Below are positions 49,540 through 57,748 of a DNA stretch of 64,000 nucleotides, one piece after another. The DNA is from Anaerosalibacter massiliensis. GTDB taxonomy: Bacteria; Bacillota; Clostridia; Tissierellales; Sporanaerobacteraceae. The notes beneath the pieces were generated by a model. The model did not search any database, was not told the origin of the DNA, and saw nothing but the letters and a program-made list of their open reading frames with translations. Every line of letters starts with the position of its first letter. Position 1 is the first letter of the stretch. Location: contig CCEZ01000043.1 in the NCBI GenBank assembly GCA_000751555.1, positions 1 to 64,000 on the forward strand. The letters are read 5' to 3'. The translations under genes and the position numbers were made by a program.

Positions 49540-51016
49540 CAAGATCAGCACCTCCTTTGTTTGCTTTAATTTTAAATAGAAGACCAAGGATTTGTATAGC
49601 AACTAATGGAGTCATGGCAACCATTGCAATAACACCAAACCCATCTATTAGTACATTTGCTGTTGGAATTGCATTAGCAGCTCCCTGGGCAAAGGCCAAG
49701 ATAAATGTAGCTGTCATTGGACCTGAGGCAACACCGCCAGAATCATAAGCTATACCTACAAAAATAGGTGGTACTTTATAACTTAAAAAAGTAGCTAACC
49801 CAAATCCCGGTAGTAAAAAATGCCATAGTTTTAAGTTGGGTATCATTATTCTTAGCATAGATATTGTTACTGCAAAGGCAATTCCAAGAGATAATGTTCC
49901 TAATATCATGTTCTTTCTAATATGTCCTGATGTTACATCTTCTACTTGTTCTGTAAGTACATATACTGCTGGTTCTGCAAGTACAACTACCATACCTAAT
50001 ATAAATCCAATAGTTGGAAGCATCCAAGAAGATTCAAGATTTGCAATACCATGACCCATAACTCTACCAACTTCCATAAATCCTGCATTGACCCCTGATA
50101 AAAACAGTACTAGTCCAATATATGTGTATATAAGTCCCTTTAGAATTTTATTTCTATTTTTTTTACTCAGTTTAAATTTAATTAGGTTAAAAATTAAAAA
50201 TAATATAAATATGGGTAATAGTGTTATAATTGATTCTCTCATTAACTTTGGAAGCTCTTGTAGATAGGGAGTAAATATTCCAGTATATGGCACAAACACT
50301 TCTGCTTGCCCTTGTATATTATTTGTACCTGTTATTATATTCATTATCATAACTGCAAGTATTGGTCCAGTTGATGCAATGCCTACTAGTCCAAAACTAT
50401 CTTCTTCTGATGTTTTTCCGCCTTTTAATTGTGAAACACCAAGTCCTAGGGCTAATATAAATGGAGTAGTCATAGCTCCAGTAGTAGCCCCTGATGCATC
50501 TACAGATATGGCTAGAAATTCTTCAGAAACACAAATACCTAATAATAAGAGAATAGAATATACAATTGTAAATAATTTGTTTAATGGCTTTTCATATAGT
50601 ATTCTAAGTAGTCCTATGGCTACCATAACTCCTACTCCTATGGAAACAATAATAAGAATTAAAGAGCCAGATACAATTCCTCCAGTTGCATTATTTACTT
50701 GGCGGGCAAGTATTTGAAGATCAGGTTCTGCTACTGTAATAAGAAAACCTAAGACAAAACCTAAAAGACCTACTAAATATGATTTATTGGTTTTTGCAAT
50801 TGTTTCCCCCATAAGATTACCTATAGGTCCAATACCGATTTCAGCTCCAAATAAAAAAATGCCCAGTCCAATAATAACAAATATTGCACCTATTATAAAT
50901 CTAATAAGCATTTCTGTCTTAATCGGTACTACAGTAAAGTTTAGTATAATTACTATCAAGGTTATAGGCAGGACTGATAAAGATACTTCCTTAAATTTAT
51001 TGATTAATACACTCAA
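49523..51016 (-). CDS. DUF1538 membrane transporter-like protein
   Basis: 497 residues with ~12 membrane helices and an obvious internal duplication: ITVAEPDLQILARQVNNATG near residue 95 corresponds to VVLAEPAVYVLTEQVEDVTS in the second half, and VDASGATTGAMTTPFILALG to YDSGGVASGPMTATFILAFA. Two DUF1538 domains, each with the AEP helix and Gly-rich loop, suggest a pseudo-symmetrical transporter. Substrate unknown. The downstream P-II gene overlaps its end, implying metabolite-controlled transport. Confidence 0.85.
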   Translation of the reverse strand: MSVLINKFKEVSLSVLPITLIVIILNFTVVPIKTEMLIRFIIGAIFVIIGLGIFLFGAEIGIGPIGNLMGETIAKTNKSYLVGLLGFVLGFLITVAEPDLQILARQVNNATGGIVSGSLILIIVSIGVGVMVAIGLLRILYEKPLNKLFTIVYSILLLLGICVSEEFLAISVDASGATTGAMTTPFILALGLGVSQLKGGKTSEEDSFGLVGIASTGPILAVMIMNIITGTNNIQGQAEVFVPYTGIFTPYLQELPKLMRESIITLLPIFILFLIFNLIKFKLSKKNRNKILKGLIYTYIGLVLFLSGVNAGFMEVGRVMGHGIANLESSWMLPTIGFILGMVVVLAEPAVYVLTEQVEDVTSGHIRKNMILGTLSLGIAFAVTISMLRIMIPNLKLWHFLLPGFGLATFLSYKVPPIFVGIAYDSGGVASGPMTATFILAFAQGAANAIPTANVLIDGFGVIAMVAMTPLVAIQILGLLFKIKANKGGADLDEFNE

Positions 51017-51174
51017 GCATCATCACCTTCATTCTTTAATATTTTATGGTTTTTCTGATAAAACTGTATTTTGAACAATACAATATTATCATTTATACCC
51101 AATAATGTAAACCGAATAAATATTAATTTGCCACTAGTATGTTAAATTGCTTAGAAAATCCAACAATTGATTAA
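51017..51174. other. Promoter region of the DUF1538 operon
   Basis: AT-rich sequence. Contains TAATTTGCCACT at ~51126, a motif also found after the ABC-F gene (41519). No gene seen. Confidence 0.3.
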
Positions 51175-51420
51175 CATATTAGAATTTGAAAATTCTATAC
51201 TATAAGGGAAGATTACCATATTGTTCGAAGGACCTAATTAAACTATATATTTATGTATATATGAATAAAATTACATTATTAAGAAGGTTGGAAAAAATTA
51301 TCTGCAGACAGAAATACAGAAGTAATGCAGCTATTAAGAAAATTAACACGAATCTAAAGAAGATACTTTAACATATGTTTCAAAAAAATTTAATGTATAC
51401 ATTGGATTATATTAAATAGT
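51175..51420 (+). pseudogene. IS1182-type transposase N-terminal remnant
   Basis: YKGRLPYCSKDLIKLYIYVY followed by MNKITLLRRLEK matches the start of IS1182-family transposases (PxYxPxDLLKLYIYGYxNxIRSSRxLE). Frames break soon after, and the DDE core is absent. Confidence 0.6.
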
Positions 51421-51573
51421 TGTAATAATTGAAGGAGTTCTTGCAGATTGACAAAAAAATCAAAAAATAGTAATATCAACATATCTAAGTATTACTAGAC
51501 TACCTATGAGGAACTAAAATTAAAAAAATATTAGCATTATTAATATTCAATTTGGTGGAAAGGATTTGATCCT

Positions 51574-52125
51574 GTGGCTAAAAATAAGAAAAAAATAGAG
51601 TGTTTAGGTCAAAAATTGGAATTAATAAGGCCTAATATTGATTTAGAGAAAGAGTATCATGATTTTGCTAAAGAGTGGAAGAATTATGGAGAAGAAATCA
51701 TTCCATTCTCCGCAAGGCTGTTAGATATGGATTATAGAGAATGGTTGAAATATACGTATAAGATTGAAGAAGAAGAGACTTGTCCATCTCATCTAGTTCC
51801 TGCTTATACATATTTTTTAATTTCAAAAAATAAAAGAATCATAGGTGCTATAAATATTAGACATTCTTTAAATGATTATCTATTTAATTATGGTGGACAT
51901 ATTGGTTATGGTGTTCGTCCATCTGAAAGAAGAAAAGGATATGCTTCTCTAATGCTATCTTTGTCCTTACTTATAGCTAAAAAACTTGGAATTGAAAAGA
52001 TTTTGATAACTTGTGATAAAGAAAATATAGGCTCTGCCAAAACTATTTTAAATAATGGTGGAGTGCTAGAAAATGAAGTTAAAGAAGATGGGAAAATAAT
52101 TCAAAGGTATTGGATAGAACTTTAA
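51574..52125 (+). CDS. GNAT-family N-acetyltransferase
   Basis: 183 residues from a GTG at 51574 (GGAAAGGA upstream). Single GNAT domain in the C-terminal two thirds: YFLISKNKRIIGAINIRHSL, GGHIGYGVRPSERRKGYASL (acetyl-CoA loop) and KILITCDKENIGSAKTILNN. N-terminal ~60 residues are typical of YkkB/YjcF-like members. Substrate unknown. Confidence 0.85.
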   Translation: MAKNKKKIECLGQKLELIRPNIDLEKEYHDFAKEWKNYGEEIIPFSARLLDMDYREWLKYTYKIEEEETCPSHLVPAYTYFLISKNKRIIGAINIRHSLNDYLFNYGGHIGYGVRPSERRKGYASLMLSLSLLIAKKLGIEKILITCDKENIGSAKTILNNGGVLENEVKEDGKIIQRYWIEL

Positions 52126-52265
52126 ATTATGTGATTGGAATGTTTTATTTGAATTTTTAAATTTAATTTAGAAAATAACTAAAAACATAATTAGTTCTAT
52201 AAGAGGAATAATAAAAGTGTATTTTTATAAATCAAGAAAACTATATAAAGGAAAGGAGTGGAAAA

Positions 52266-53591
52266 ATGAAATTAGAAATAGGCAATTTTTATGTAAAGGA
52301 TGTAGCTTTTGGAAATGAGACTAAATTTGAAAATAATGTTCTAGTAATCAACAAAGAAGAAGCATTAAATTATATTAGAGAAGATGAACATATTACAGAA
52401 GCAGATTTAATTATTGCTAAGCCAGGAGAAAATGTAAGAATAGTTCCTGTAAAAGAAGCAGTAGAACCAAGAATTAGGCCAGATGGAAGACCAGTTTTTC
52501 CAGGAGTTACTGGAGATGTAGAAAAGACTGGAGAAGGAAGAGTGCATGCTCTAAAAGGAGTAAGCGTATTGGGAGTAGGTAAACATTGGGGAAGTTTTGG
52601 AGATGGACTTATAGACATGAGCGGTGAAGGAGCAAAATACACTCTTTTTTCTCAAACTATTAACATTTGTCTAGTAGCAGACACTGATGAAGAATATGAA
52701 AGATATGAACAACAGAAGAAAAACCATGCTATTAGATGGGGCTCTCATAGATTGGCAGAGTATATTGGAAGAACAGTTAGAAACTTAGAACCAGAGGAAG
52801 TAGAGAAATATGAATTAGAGCCAGTAACTAAAAGATCAGAAAACATGCAAAACTTGTCTTCTGTAGTATTGGTTATGCAGCCCCAGTCCCAGATGGAAGA
52901 ATTAGGATATAATGATTTGGTTTATGGATGGGATATGAATAAATATGTGCCAACTTTCATGCATCCTAATGAGGTATTAGATGGAGCTATTATTTCAGGA
53001 AGTTTTATGCCAGCATCTTCAAAATGGTCCACTTATGATTTTCAAAATTTTCCAATTATTAAGGAACTATATAAAGAACATGGAAAGTCTATTAATTTCT
53101 TAGGAGTTATTATGTCAAATCTAAATGTATCACTAGAACAGAAAAAACGTTCATCAATATTCGTAGCTCAAATAGCAAAGTCTTTAGGAGCAGATGGAGC
53201 AATAGTTACGGAAGAAGGATATGGAAATCCAGATACCGATTATATTATGTGTATTGCTGCTTTAGAAGATATAGGAGTAAAGACTGTAGGTATAAGTAAT
53301 GAGTGTACAGGGAGAGATGGAGCTTCCCAGCCATTAGTTACTTTAGATGTAAAAGCTAATGCATTAGTTTCAACAGGAAATGTTTCTGAAATTATTAAAT
53401 TACCTCCTGCAGAAAAGGTAATAGGAGAACTTCAGGCTTTAGCAAGAGATGGCTTATCTGGAGGTTGGGCTTATGATGAAATATTAGGTCCTTCAGTTAA
53501 AGAAGATGGTTCAATTATTATGGAAAATAATGCTATGTTCTGTGGAGATAGAATAGCAGGATGGTCTACTAAAACAGTTAAAGAATTTTAA
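52266..53591 (+). CDS. grdI: Betaine/sarcosine reductase component B, subunit alpha (GrdI/GrdG type)
   Basis: 441 residues, ATG after AAAGGAGTGG. Full-length match to the GrdE/GrdG/GrdI family: LEIGNFYVKDVAFGNETKFE, KPGENVRIVPVKEAVEPR, GEGRVHALKGVSVL, DMSGEGAKYTLFSQ, EEGYGNPDTDYI and GRDGASQPL. GrdE (glycine) has a cysteine in DGAIVSGNCV where the proprotein is cut to form the pyruvoyl group. Here the same place (residues 240-248) reads DGAIISGSF, with no cysteine, favouring the uncleaved GrdI/GrdG forms. Substrate (betaine preferred) is inferred from the BCCT transporter two genes downstream. Co-transcribed with the selenoprotein. Confidence 0.85.
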   Translation: MKLEIGNFYVKDVAFGNETKFENNVLVINKEEALNYIREDEHITEADLIIAKPGENVRIVPVKEAVEPRIRPDGRPVFPGVTGDVEKTGEGRVHALKGVSVLGVGKHWGSFGDGLIDMSGEGAKYTLFSQTINICLVADTDEEYERYEQQKKNHAIRWGSHRLAEYIGRTVRNLEPEEVEKYELEPVTKRSENMQNLSSVVLVMQPQSQMEELGYNDLVYGWDMNKYVPTFMHPNEVLDGAIISGSFMPASSKWSTYDFQNFPIIKELYKEHGKSINFLGVIMSNLNVSLEQKKRSSIFVAQIAKSLGADGAIVTEEGYGNPDTDYIMCIAALEDIGVKTVGISNECTGRDGASQPLVTLDVKANALVSTGNVSEIIKLPPAEKVIGELQALARDGLSGGWAYDEILGPSVKEDGSIIMENNAMFCGDRIAGWSTKTVKEF

Positions 53592-53603
53592 GGAGGTGGA
53601 AAA

Positions 53604-54914
53604 ATGAAGAAAGCAATACATTATATAAACCAATTTTTTGCAGGAATAGGTGGAGAAGAAAAGGCTGATTATAAACCTGAAATAAGAGAAGGATTAGTAG
53701 GACCAGCAATGGCACTAAATAGTGTAATTGACGCTGAAATAACTCATACAGTTATTTGTGGTGATAATTTTATGGGCTCAAATAAAGATGAGGCAGTAGA
53801 TAGAATTTTAAATTTTTTAAAGGATAAGGAATTTGATATATTTATAGCAGGACCAGCATTTCAGGCTGGGAGATATGGAGTAGCTTGTGGAACAATATGT
53901 AAAGCTGTAAAAGAAAAATTTAATGTACCAGTTATCACATCAATGAATGAAGAAAACCCTGGTGTAGAAATGTTTAAAAAAGATATATATATATTTAAAG
54001 GTGGAAAAAGTGCTGCTAAGTTAAGAAAAGATATAAAAAGTATGGCAGATTTCGCTAATAAAATATTAAATGGAGAAGAATTAAGTTCAGCAGATGAAGA
54101 AGGATATTTCCCCAGAGGTATTCGTCATCAGGTATGGTTAGAATCTGGTAAAACTGCTGCCGAAAGAGGAATAGAAATGCTTGTTAAAAAACTTAATAAC
54201 GAGCCCTTTGAAACAGAGCTAGTAATACCAGAGCCAGATAGAGTACCTATAGCTAAACCTATTAAAGATTTAAGTAAGGCAAATATTGCATTGGTTACAT
54301 CTGGAGGCATTGTACCAATAGATAATCCTGATAAAATACAATCTGCTTCAGCTACTAGGTGGGGAAGATATGATATATCTAAATTAGACAATTTAGAGTC
54401 TGGAGTATTCAAGACTATTCATGCTGGATATGATCCTGCAGCTGCTGACGAAGATCCAGATAGAGTAGTTCCAGTAGATGTTATGAAGGTATTTGAGAAG
54501 GAAGGAAAAATAGGCAAACTTCATAAGTATTTTTATAGTACTGTAGGTACAGGAACTACTCAAGCTGAAGCAGCTAGAATGGGAAAAGAAATGCTAAAAT
54601 ATCTTCAGGATGATAAAGTAGATGGAGTTATACTCACTTCTACATGAGGTACTTGTACTCGTTGTGGAGCAACGATGCTAAAAGAAATAGAAAGAGCAGG
54701 AATACCTATAGTTCATATGTGTAATTTAATACCAGTTTCATTAACAGTAGGAGCAAATAAGATAGTTCCAACAATCTCCATTCCGTATCCTTTAGGAGAT
54801 CCATCTACTTCTGAAGAAGAACAGTGGAAACTTAGGTATCATAGAGTTGAAGTAGCTTTAAATGCTTTAACTGAAGATATAAAAGATCAGACAGTTTTTA
54901 ATGTAAAAATTTAA
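53604..54914 (+). CDS. grdH: Selenoprotein: betaine/sarcosine reductase component B, subunit beta (GrdH/GrdF type), TGA = Sec
   Basis: 436 residues when the in-frame TGA at 54645-54647 is read as selenocysteine (residue 348). The context is TST-U-GTCTRCG, i.e. the conserved UxxCxxC redox centre of GrdB/F/H. The frame continues with conserved protein (MLKEIERAGIPIVHMCNLIP ... PYPLGDPS) to a TAA, matching the normal family length, so it is recoding, not a broken gene. The Sec attacks the substrate methylamine (betaine, sarcosine or glycine) and passes a carboxymethyl group to selenoprotein A. Starts 12 bases after grdI with AAGGAGGTGG. GrdA, GrdC and GrdD are not in this window. Confidence 0.93.
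54645..54676 (+). promoter_or_regulatory. Bacterial SECIS element at the grdH TGA
   Basis: Directly after the TGA a hairpin CGTTG-TGGAG-CAACG (54660-54674) places a G-containing loop ~18-20 bases past the TGA, the position expected for SelB recognition in bacteria. The flanking GGTACTTGTACT can extend the structure. Position and fold are seen; SelB binding is inferred. Confidence 0.75.
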
Positions 54915-54917
54915 AAT

Positions 54918-54948
54918 AAAAGGGTGATAGTTTTTATCACCCTTTTAA
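54918..54948 (+). terminator. Terminator/attenuator between grdH and the BCCT gene
   Basis: AAAAGGGTGATA-GTTTT-TATCACCCTTTT, a perfect 12-bp stem with a weak T tail, between two genes only 52 bases apart. It may reduce rather than abolish read-through. Confidence 0.8.
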
Positions 54949-54966
54949 ACAAAGGTGGTGTAATAT

Positions 54967-56469
54967 TTGGATAATGAGAAAAAGAGAGGGAACTATGTTT
55001 TTTATATATCCTTATTCTTTGTCATATTTATAGTGGCATGGGGAATATTTTTTTCTAATAGTTTCACAAAATTAGTAAATAATATTTTTAGGTTTTTAAC
55101 AAATAGATTTGGTTGGTTATACTTAATAGCCATGTTTTCTTTTGTATTATTTGCTATTTACTTAGCTTTTAGCAAATATGGAAATATAAAATTAGGTCCA
55201 GACAATTCTGAGCCAGAGTTTAGCAATCTTTCCTGGTTTGGAATGCTTTTTGGGGCAGGTATGGGAATTGGATTAGTATTTTGGGGTGTAGCTGAACCTC
55301 TTAGCCATTTTGCCAATCCTCCTTTAGGAATAGAACCAGGTTCTACTAATGCAATGAGTTTCTCAATGAAATCTTCTTTTATGCATTGGGGAATTCACCC
55401 CTGGGCTAATTATAGTGTTATTGGATTAGCTCTTGCTTATATGCAATTTAGAAAGGAAAGACCTGGACTTATAAGTAGTATATTTATTCCTCTTATAGGG
55501 GAAGAAAGAGCAAAAGGAGCACTAGGGAAATTTATAGATATTTCTGCTGTATTTGCTACTGTTGCAGGTGTAGCTACATCTTTAGGTTTAGGAACTTTAC
55601 AGATTAATAGTGGTCTTGATTATTTATTTGGAATACCAGTTAATATATTTGTTCAAATAATTATTATTTCTGTTATAACTTTAATATTTATATGGACAGC
55701 TGTAAGTGGAATAGAAAAGGGAATAAAAATTTTAGGAGATTTAAACTTGGTTCTTGCCACTATTTTATTAGTTTTAGTTATATTATTAGGACCAACTCTT
55801 AAAATTGTTAATATGTTTATTAGCAGTTTAGGTAATTATTTACAGTATTTTATAGAGGATAGTTTATCTATAAATGCTTTTGAAGATAATACATGGTTGA
55901 ATACATGGAGAATATTTTATTGGTCTTGGTGGATTGCTTGGGCTCCATTTGTGGGAACATTTATTGCTAGAATTTCAAAGGGTAGAACAATTAGAGAGTT
56001 TATTATTGGTGTAACATTAGTTCCAGCTCTAGTGTCTCTGGTTTGGTTCGCAGCTTTTGGAACTATGGGACTTAATTATGGAAGGAATATAGATTTAACT
56101 CAATTGAGAGACATTGTATCTACTCCATCTATCGCTTTATTTGAAGTATTTAAACATTATCCCTTAACATCTATTTTATCTATAATTACAATATTTTTGC
56201 TATGCACATTTTTTATTACATCTGCTAATTCAGCGACTTTTGTATTAAGTATGTTAACTTCAAATGGAAATTTAAATCCTTCTAATAAAAAGAAAGTATT
56301 GTGGGGACTGATACAATCTCTTCTAGCTATAGCTTTACTTCTTTCAGGAGGATTGGCAGCTCTTCAAACAGCATCCATAGTTGCAGCTTTTCCATTTATT
56401 TTTATAATGATATTTTCAATAGTGTCAATAATAAAGTCCTTAAGAGAGGAAAAAACAGATAAGGTATAA
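54967..56469 (+). CDS. BCCT-family betaine/choline/carnitine transporter
   Basis: 500 residues, TTG start 8 bases after AAAGGTGG. Twelve membrane helices; Gly-rich GMLFGAGMGIGLVFWGVAEP near 95-115, the substrate-box tryptophans in FYWSWWIAWAPFVGTFIARI near 315-335, and SKGRTIREFI after it. Imports quaternary ammonium compounds with Na+ or H+. Placed right after the component B genes, it probably supplies the reductase substrate (betaine). Carnitine or choline remain possible. Confidence 0.92.
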   Translation: MDNEKKRGNYVFYISLFFVIFIVAWGIFFSNSFTKLVNNIFRFLTNRFGWLYLIAMFSFVLFAIYLAFSKYGNIKLGPDNSEPEFSNLSWFGMLFGAGMGIGLVFWGVAEPLSHFANPPLGIEPGSTNAMSFSMKSSFMHWGIHPWANYSVIGLALAYMQFRKERPGLISSIFIPLIGEERAKGALGKFIDISAVFATVAGVATSLGLGTLQINSGLDYLFGIPVNIFVQIIIISVITLIFIWTAVSGIEKGIKILGDLNLVLATILLVLVILLGPTLKIVNMFISSLGNYLQYFIEDSLSINAFEDNTWLNTWRIFYWSWWIAWAPFVGTFIARISKGRTIREFIIGVTLVPALVSLVWFAAFGTMGLNYGRNIDLTQLRDIVSTPSIALFEVFKHYPLTSILSIITIFLLCTFFITSANSATFVLSMLTSNGNLNPSNKKKVLWGLIQSLLAIALLLSGGLAALQTASIVAAFPFIFIMIFSIVSIIKSLREEKTDKV

Positions 56470-56491
56470 TAAAACTAAATAGAAAGAAATT

Positions 56492-56533
56492 AAAAGAAGA
56501 GGAAATTTCACATAAAATTTCCTCTTCTTTTAA
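56492..56533 (+). terminator. Terminator after the BCCT gene
   Basis: AAAAGAAGAGGAAATTT / AAATTTCCTCTTCTTTT, perfect 17-bp stem. Confidence 0.9.
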
Positions 56534-56549
56534 AATCCTAAAATGAAAT

Positions 56550-56700
56550 ATCTAATTATGTAGATGAAATAAATATTAGTGTAAGAGAAAAAGAAAGAGC
56601 AAAAGAAAGAGCAAAAGATAATCTAATTAAAATAGATAATATAATATATTCTATATTCAATCTGACAAAAGATGAAATAGATAGAGTAGAAAGGGAATGA
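56550..56700 (+). pseudogene. C-terminal remnant of a DNA-methylase-like protein
   Basis: An open frame without start reads SVREKERAKERAKDNLIKID, NIIYSIFNLTKDEIDRVERE and a TGA. The IDxxIYxxFNLTxxEIxxVE ending is typical of the extreme C-terminus of Eco57I-type and related DNA methylases. Only ~45 residues remain. It contains a small direct repeat (AAAGAAAGAGCA twice). Confidence 0.4.
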
Positions 56701-56814
56701 AAAATTTAGAATTAGCTTAATAATAGTAAATAAATTTTGGACAATTAAAGACTATTTTAGTAAAATATTATAATATGATTAGAGAATAAAAGATATTGTA
56801 CAAGGAGAGATATA

Positions 56815-57669
56815 GTGGACATACAGGATATAAAACAGTTAAGAATGGAAGGATTCTTGCCATTAAAATATGATGGATATTTTAGAATAAGAATTTCTAG
56901 TGAAGCTGGGAAAATGACTGGGGAAGACATAGAGCATATTGCATATATATCCAAGGAGTATGGGAAAGGATATGTGAATTTTACTACAAGATTATGTGTA
57001 GAAATACCTTGGATTAAATATGAGAATATAGAGAAAGTGAAAGAAGAGATAAAAAACTTTAATCTTTTATTATTAAGACCAAGGCATAAATTTCCATCTA
57101 TAATTTCTTGCGGAGGGAAAATATGCACTAATGGTATCATAGATACTAAAGATATTGGAGAAAAAATTTTTAATAAATATAAGAATTGTAACTTACCTGG
57201 GAAAATAAAAATTGGTATTATAGGATGTCCTAACAATTGTTTAAAAGTGGAATCAGAGGATTTAGGAATAGTGGGAAAGAGAATACCAAAAATTATAGAA
57301 GAAAATTGTATAAACTGTGGTTTATGTGTTAAATCTTGTAGGAAAAATGCAATTTCTTTTTCAAATACTAAATTAATATTAAATAATTCTAAATGCATAG
57401 ATTGTGGAAAATGTATAGAGGTTTGCAAATTTAATGGAATAATTGAAGAGGATATAAGGGTATCAATATATGTAGGAGGAAATATTTTAAAACTTAAAGA
57501 TAAAAAAGGAAGGCCTAGTACATTATATTCTCTTGAGGAAGCAGAAAAAATTATAGATAGAATTATAAAGTATTATAAAAAACATGGGAAGAAAAAAGAA
57601 AAGTTTAACAATATGTTAGATAGATTAGGAATGGAAAATTTGTTAAAAGACCTAGAAGGATATATTTAA
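56815..57669 (+). CDS. Dissimilatory-sulfite-reductase-like siroheme/iron-sulfur protein (Dsr-LP)
   Basis: 284 residues, GTG start after AAGGAGAGA. N-terminal ferredoxin-like half-domain (KYDGYFRIRISSEAGKMTGE, VNFTTRLCVEIPWI), then the siroheme/[4Fe-4S] core with SCGGKICTNG and GIIGCPNNCLKVE, then an inserted two-cluster ferredoxin (CINCGLCVKSCRKNA; CIDCGKCIEVCKFNG). The first core motif is C-x4-C instead of the usual C-x5-C, the second a normal C-x3-C. Single-subunit Dsr-like proteins of this type occur in methanogens and clostridia; whether it reduces sulfite, nitrite or something else is unknown. Monocistronic. Confidence 0.8.
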   Translation: MDIQDIKQLRMEGFLPLKYDGYFRIRISSEAGKMTGEDIEHIAYISKEYGKGYVNFTTRLCVEIPWIKYENIEKVKEEIKNFNLLLLRPRHKFPSIISCGGKICTNGIIDTKDIGEKIFNKYKNCNLPGKIKIGIIGCPNNCLKVESEDLGIVGKRIPKIIEENCINCGLCVKSCRKNAISFSNTKLILNNSKCIDCGKCIEVCKFNGIIEEDIRVSIYVGGNILKLKDKKGRPSTLYSLEEAEKIIDRIIKYYKKHGKKKEKFNNMLDRLGMENLLKDLEGYI

Positions 57670-57675
57670 TAAAAG

Positions 57676-57714
57676 AAACTGTCATCTATAAAAAAACAGA
57701 TGACAGTTTTTGTA
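57676..57714. terminator. Bidirectional terminator between convergent genes
   Basis: AAACTGTCATCT / AGATGACAGTTT stem with T runs on either strand; serves the Dsr-like gene (+) and the arginase gene (-). Confidence 0.88.
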
Positions 57715-57748
57715 GTTTATCTTGTATATTTATTAGTGGTTTGCATAT

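Noticed and set aside
49835-51074. Plus-strand frames opposite the DUF1538 gene
   Set aside because: They are shadows of the minus-strand gene; they lack ribosome sites and have Ile/Ser/Pro-rich antisense composition.
52266-53591. Calling the alpha subunit GrdE (glycine-specific, pyruvoyl-forming)
   Set aside because: The cysteine at the GrdE cleavage position is missing (SGSF in place of SGNC, recalled from the C. sticklandii-type sequence), which fits GrdI/GrdG better.
56757-57428. Minus-strand 223-codon frame opposite the Dsr-like gene
   Set aside because: The plus-strand gene has clear iron-sulfur motifs and a start signal; the antisense frame has none.
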